A DNA stretch of 7,460 bases, taken from Candidatus Poseidoniaceae archaeon. GTDB taxonomy: Archaea > Thermoplasmatota > Poseidoniia > Poseidoniales > Poseidoniaceae. The translations under genes and the position numbers were made by a program. The notes beneath the pieces were generated by a model. It had not been told where the DNA came from. It was given only the letters and a program-made list of their open reading frames with translations, and searched no databases. Shown piece by piece: positions 6,108 through 7,460 of this stretch (position 1 is the first letter of the stretch; every line of letters begins with the position of its first letter). Where the stretch lies: the NCBI GenBank assembly GCA_029250345.1, contig JAQXFL010000089.1:1-7460 (forward strand), written 5' to 3'.

Positions 6108-6761
6108 ATGCGTCCCAAACATTTGGCCATTGAATTGTCCAAATTATCCCCGCACCCGTGCACCTCTGTGGAACTCGAACAATACGCAACAGAGGGTGAC
6201 CTTGCATCGTACTGGCTTCTTGGTATCGACCAAGTCGATGGACTTGAAGGAAAAAGAGTACTTGACCTCGGGGCTGGTAATGGAGTCCTCGGATGTGGGT
6301 GCTTGCTTCTCGGAGCAAATCACGTCACTATGATGGAAGCAGATCTTGAGGTCGTGGAAGTGGCGCGAGCAAATACGGAAAAAGTCAACCAGCGTTGTGA
6401 CGGTACAGGCGAGGTCATGCATGAGCATGTAACGAAAGAAACGCAACGTACCGAACCCATTCCAGATCTTGTGGTGATGAATCCTCCATGGGGCGTACAA
6501 ACGCCAAAGGCAGACCGTCCTTTACTCGAATACGCATTTTCTCTCGGCGCACCGGTTGTCCACGTGCTTCACAGTTCCAAATCCAAGCATCTGCAAGCAC
6601 TTGGAAGAGAATACGGCTACGAATCAGAAGCGATGCTTGAAACAAATTTCCGTCTCCCCCCGACCTACCAGCACCACACAAAGCGCAAGGCTGCTACCAC
6701 TGTGCTGTGTTGGCGCTTTCATCTTCCCGGAGATGCGAAGTTGCTCTTGGAAGAGGATTGA
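6108..6761 (+). CDS. METTL5-like RNA N6-adenine methyltransferase
   Basis: 217 residues, the full length of the archaeal METTL5-like family. Seen in order: the family's N-terminal signature KHLAIELSKL (4-13) and LEQYATEGDLAS (23-34); the SAM-binding motif I, VLDLGAGNGVLG (51-62); an acidic residue after strand 2 (MEADLE, 76-81); and the catalytic motif IV NPPWG (125-129, against NPPFG in human METTL5), followed by VQTPKADRPLLEYAF. The C-terminal LPPTYQHHTKRKAATTVLCWRF (183-204) matches the LP..Y..HKKK ending of the family. The NPP[FYW] motif marks N6-adenine or amino-group methylation. Human METTL5 modifies an adenosine in the small-subunit rRNA decoding region with its partner TRMT112; the archaeal homologue probably acts on 16S rRNA. 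PrmC-type protein-glutamine methylation is less likely because of the LEQY signature. csl4 lies 101 bases downstream. Confidence 0.87.
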   Translation: MRPKHLAIELSKLSPHPCTSVELEQYATEGDLASYWLLGIDQVDGLEGKRVLDLGAGNGVLGCGCLLLGANHVTMMEADLEVVEVARANTEKVNQRCDGTGEVMHEHVTKETQRTEPIPDLVVMNPPWGVQTPKADRPLLEYAFSLGAPVVHVLHSSKSKHLQALGREYGYESEAMLETNFRLPPTYQHHTKRKAATTVLCWRFHLPGDAKLLLEED

Positions 6762-6862
6762 GGTCACGACCGCTCCGTATGAGGGGTTGAAAAGGGGTGA
6801 ACACACCGGTTCAATCAAGCGAAACAGCATGCGTCCTACATCAGGCCATGTTTGCTACAGGA

Positions 6863-7460
6863 ATGAAAAATATGACGCCGAGCCTCGTCACCCCCGGAAC
6901 ACAAGTATCTACCTCATCAGAATGCGAGGCTGGAGATGGAACCATTGAAGTCAACGGTTCGATTTTAGCAACAGCAACTGGCATGTTTTCGATTCAAGAC
7001 GGTATCGCAACAGTTGCTGCTCAAAAAGAAATTGTCACACCTGAAGTCGGTGATACCGTACTTTGTGAAATTGTCAAACTCAACGAAAAGAACGGTGAGG
7101 CCCAAGTCATTTGCATTGAAGGCAAGCCTGGTAGCGTTCTGCCTGAACACCTCTACGGTCAATTCCACGTTACGGGAATTGTCGACCGTTACATGCACCA
7201 AACTGCCGACGCTGTTCGACGACGGGACGTTTGTCGAGCAGAAGTCAAAGAAACATCTCCCGTTCTTCGTATCAGTTTCCGAGACCGTGATGATTGCGGA
7301 GTTCTCCATGCCATCTGCCCATCATGTGGCGATGTATTGAACGCTGACCTTGACGGCGACTGGAACGTTCGGTGCCCAACATGCAATTACCAATCTTACC
7401 GAGCACTTGCCGACAACTACGGCGCAGGGTGGGCTGAGGTTGAGCAAGGTGCAAGTGCAC
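6863..7460 (+). CDS. csl4: Archaeal exosome RNA-binding subunit Csl4, 3' end cut off
   Basis: 199 residues are visible and the frame is open at the right edge. The N-terminal domain shows the family pattern: VTPGTQVS (9-16) and EAGDGTIEVNGSILATATG (22-40), which matches PGD..........GEGTY..NG.IYA...G. An S1-type beta-barrel follows at about 60-145 (EVGDTVLCEIVKL, FHVTGIVDRY, SPVLRISFRD). The C-terminal zinc ribbon has C152, C155, C171 and C174 (CPSC and CPTC). Csl4 forms part of the cap on the Rrp41-Rrp42 ring and guides RNA into the exosome for 3'-to-5' decay or tailing; in archaea it also links to DnaG. Only a few residues are probably missing. The start is uncertain: ATG 6848, 6863 and 6872 are all in frame, and the homologous region begins after 6872. 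AGGA at 6859-6862 could serve the ATG at 6872. Confidence 0.9.
   Translation, partial: MKNMTPSLVTPGTQVSTSSECEAGDGTIEVNGSILATATGMFSIQDGIATVAAQKEIVTPEVGDTVLCEIVKLNEKNGEAQVICIEGKPGSVLPEHLYGQFHVTGIVDRYMHQTADAVRRRDVCRAEVKETSPVLRISFRDRDDCGVLHAICPSCGDVLNADLDGDWNVRCPTCNYQSYRALADNYGAGWAEVEQGASA

Noticed and set aside
1..7460. CRISPR arrays, tRNA or rRNA genes, insertion sequences, defence-system genes
   Set aside because: No regularly spaced repeats, cloverleaf-like segments, rRNA signatures, transposase motifs or terminal repeats were seen on either strand.

Overview
The window is probably from a marine planktonic archaeon. My best guess is Candidatus Poseidoniales (Marine Group II, Thermoplasmatota), but no rRNA or other lineage marker is present. 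The archaeal assignment rests on three genes: an archaeal exosome Csl4 subunit with its C-terminal zinc ribbon, a METTL5-type N6-adenine methyltransferase, and an aspartate-semialdehyde dehydrogenase of the archaeal/fungal type. Mid-range GC, tight gene packing and an acidic EP-repeat linker fit the MGII guess but do not prove it.

Layout: one gene, an M23 (LytM-like) metallopeptidase domain protein, is on the minus strand and runs off the left edge. A short divergent gap of about 47 bases carries a perfect 10-bp inverted repeat. Everything to the right is on the plus strand with gaps of 4 to 101 bases. In order: a large multi-pass GT-C-like membrane protein with an extracytoplasmic C-terminal domain; a family-2 glycosyltransferase of the dolichyl-phosphate-sugar synthase type; asd; an unrecognised acidic protein with an EP-repeat linker; a 73-residue zinc-ribbon protein with a poly-glutamine tail; the METTL5-like methyltransferase; and the 5' part of csl4, cut by the right edge. 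No tRNA, rRNA, CRISPR array, insertion sequence or obvious terminator was seen.

How the genes may work together: the membrane protein and the soluble GT2 next to it look like a lipid-linked-sugar module, with the GT2 charging a polyprenol phosphate and the GT-C protein using it outside the membrane. The methyltransferase and Csl4 belong to RNA and ribosome metabolism, and the zinc-ribbon gene just upstream is probably translationally coupled to the methyltransferase. asd is a lone amino-acid biosynthesis gene between these groups.

The points most worth checking are the inverted repeat between the divergent genes and strong codon-level evidence that about 140 bases of the acidic orphan gene (roughly 5095-5232) are really read in another frame, which implies two compensating indels. 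I found no convincing new defence or mobile system. The two genes without a recognised function are the acidic orphan and the Q-rich zinc ribbon.
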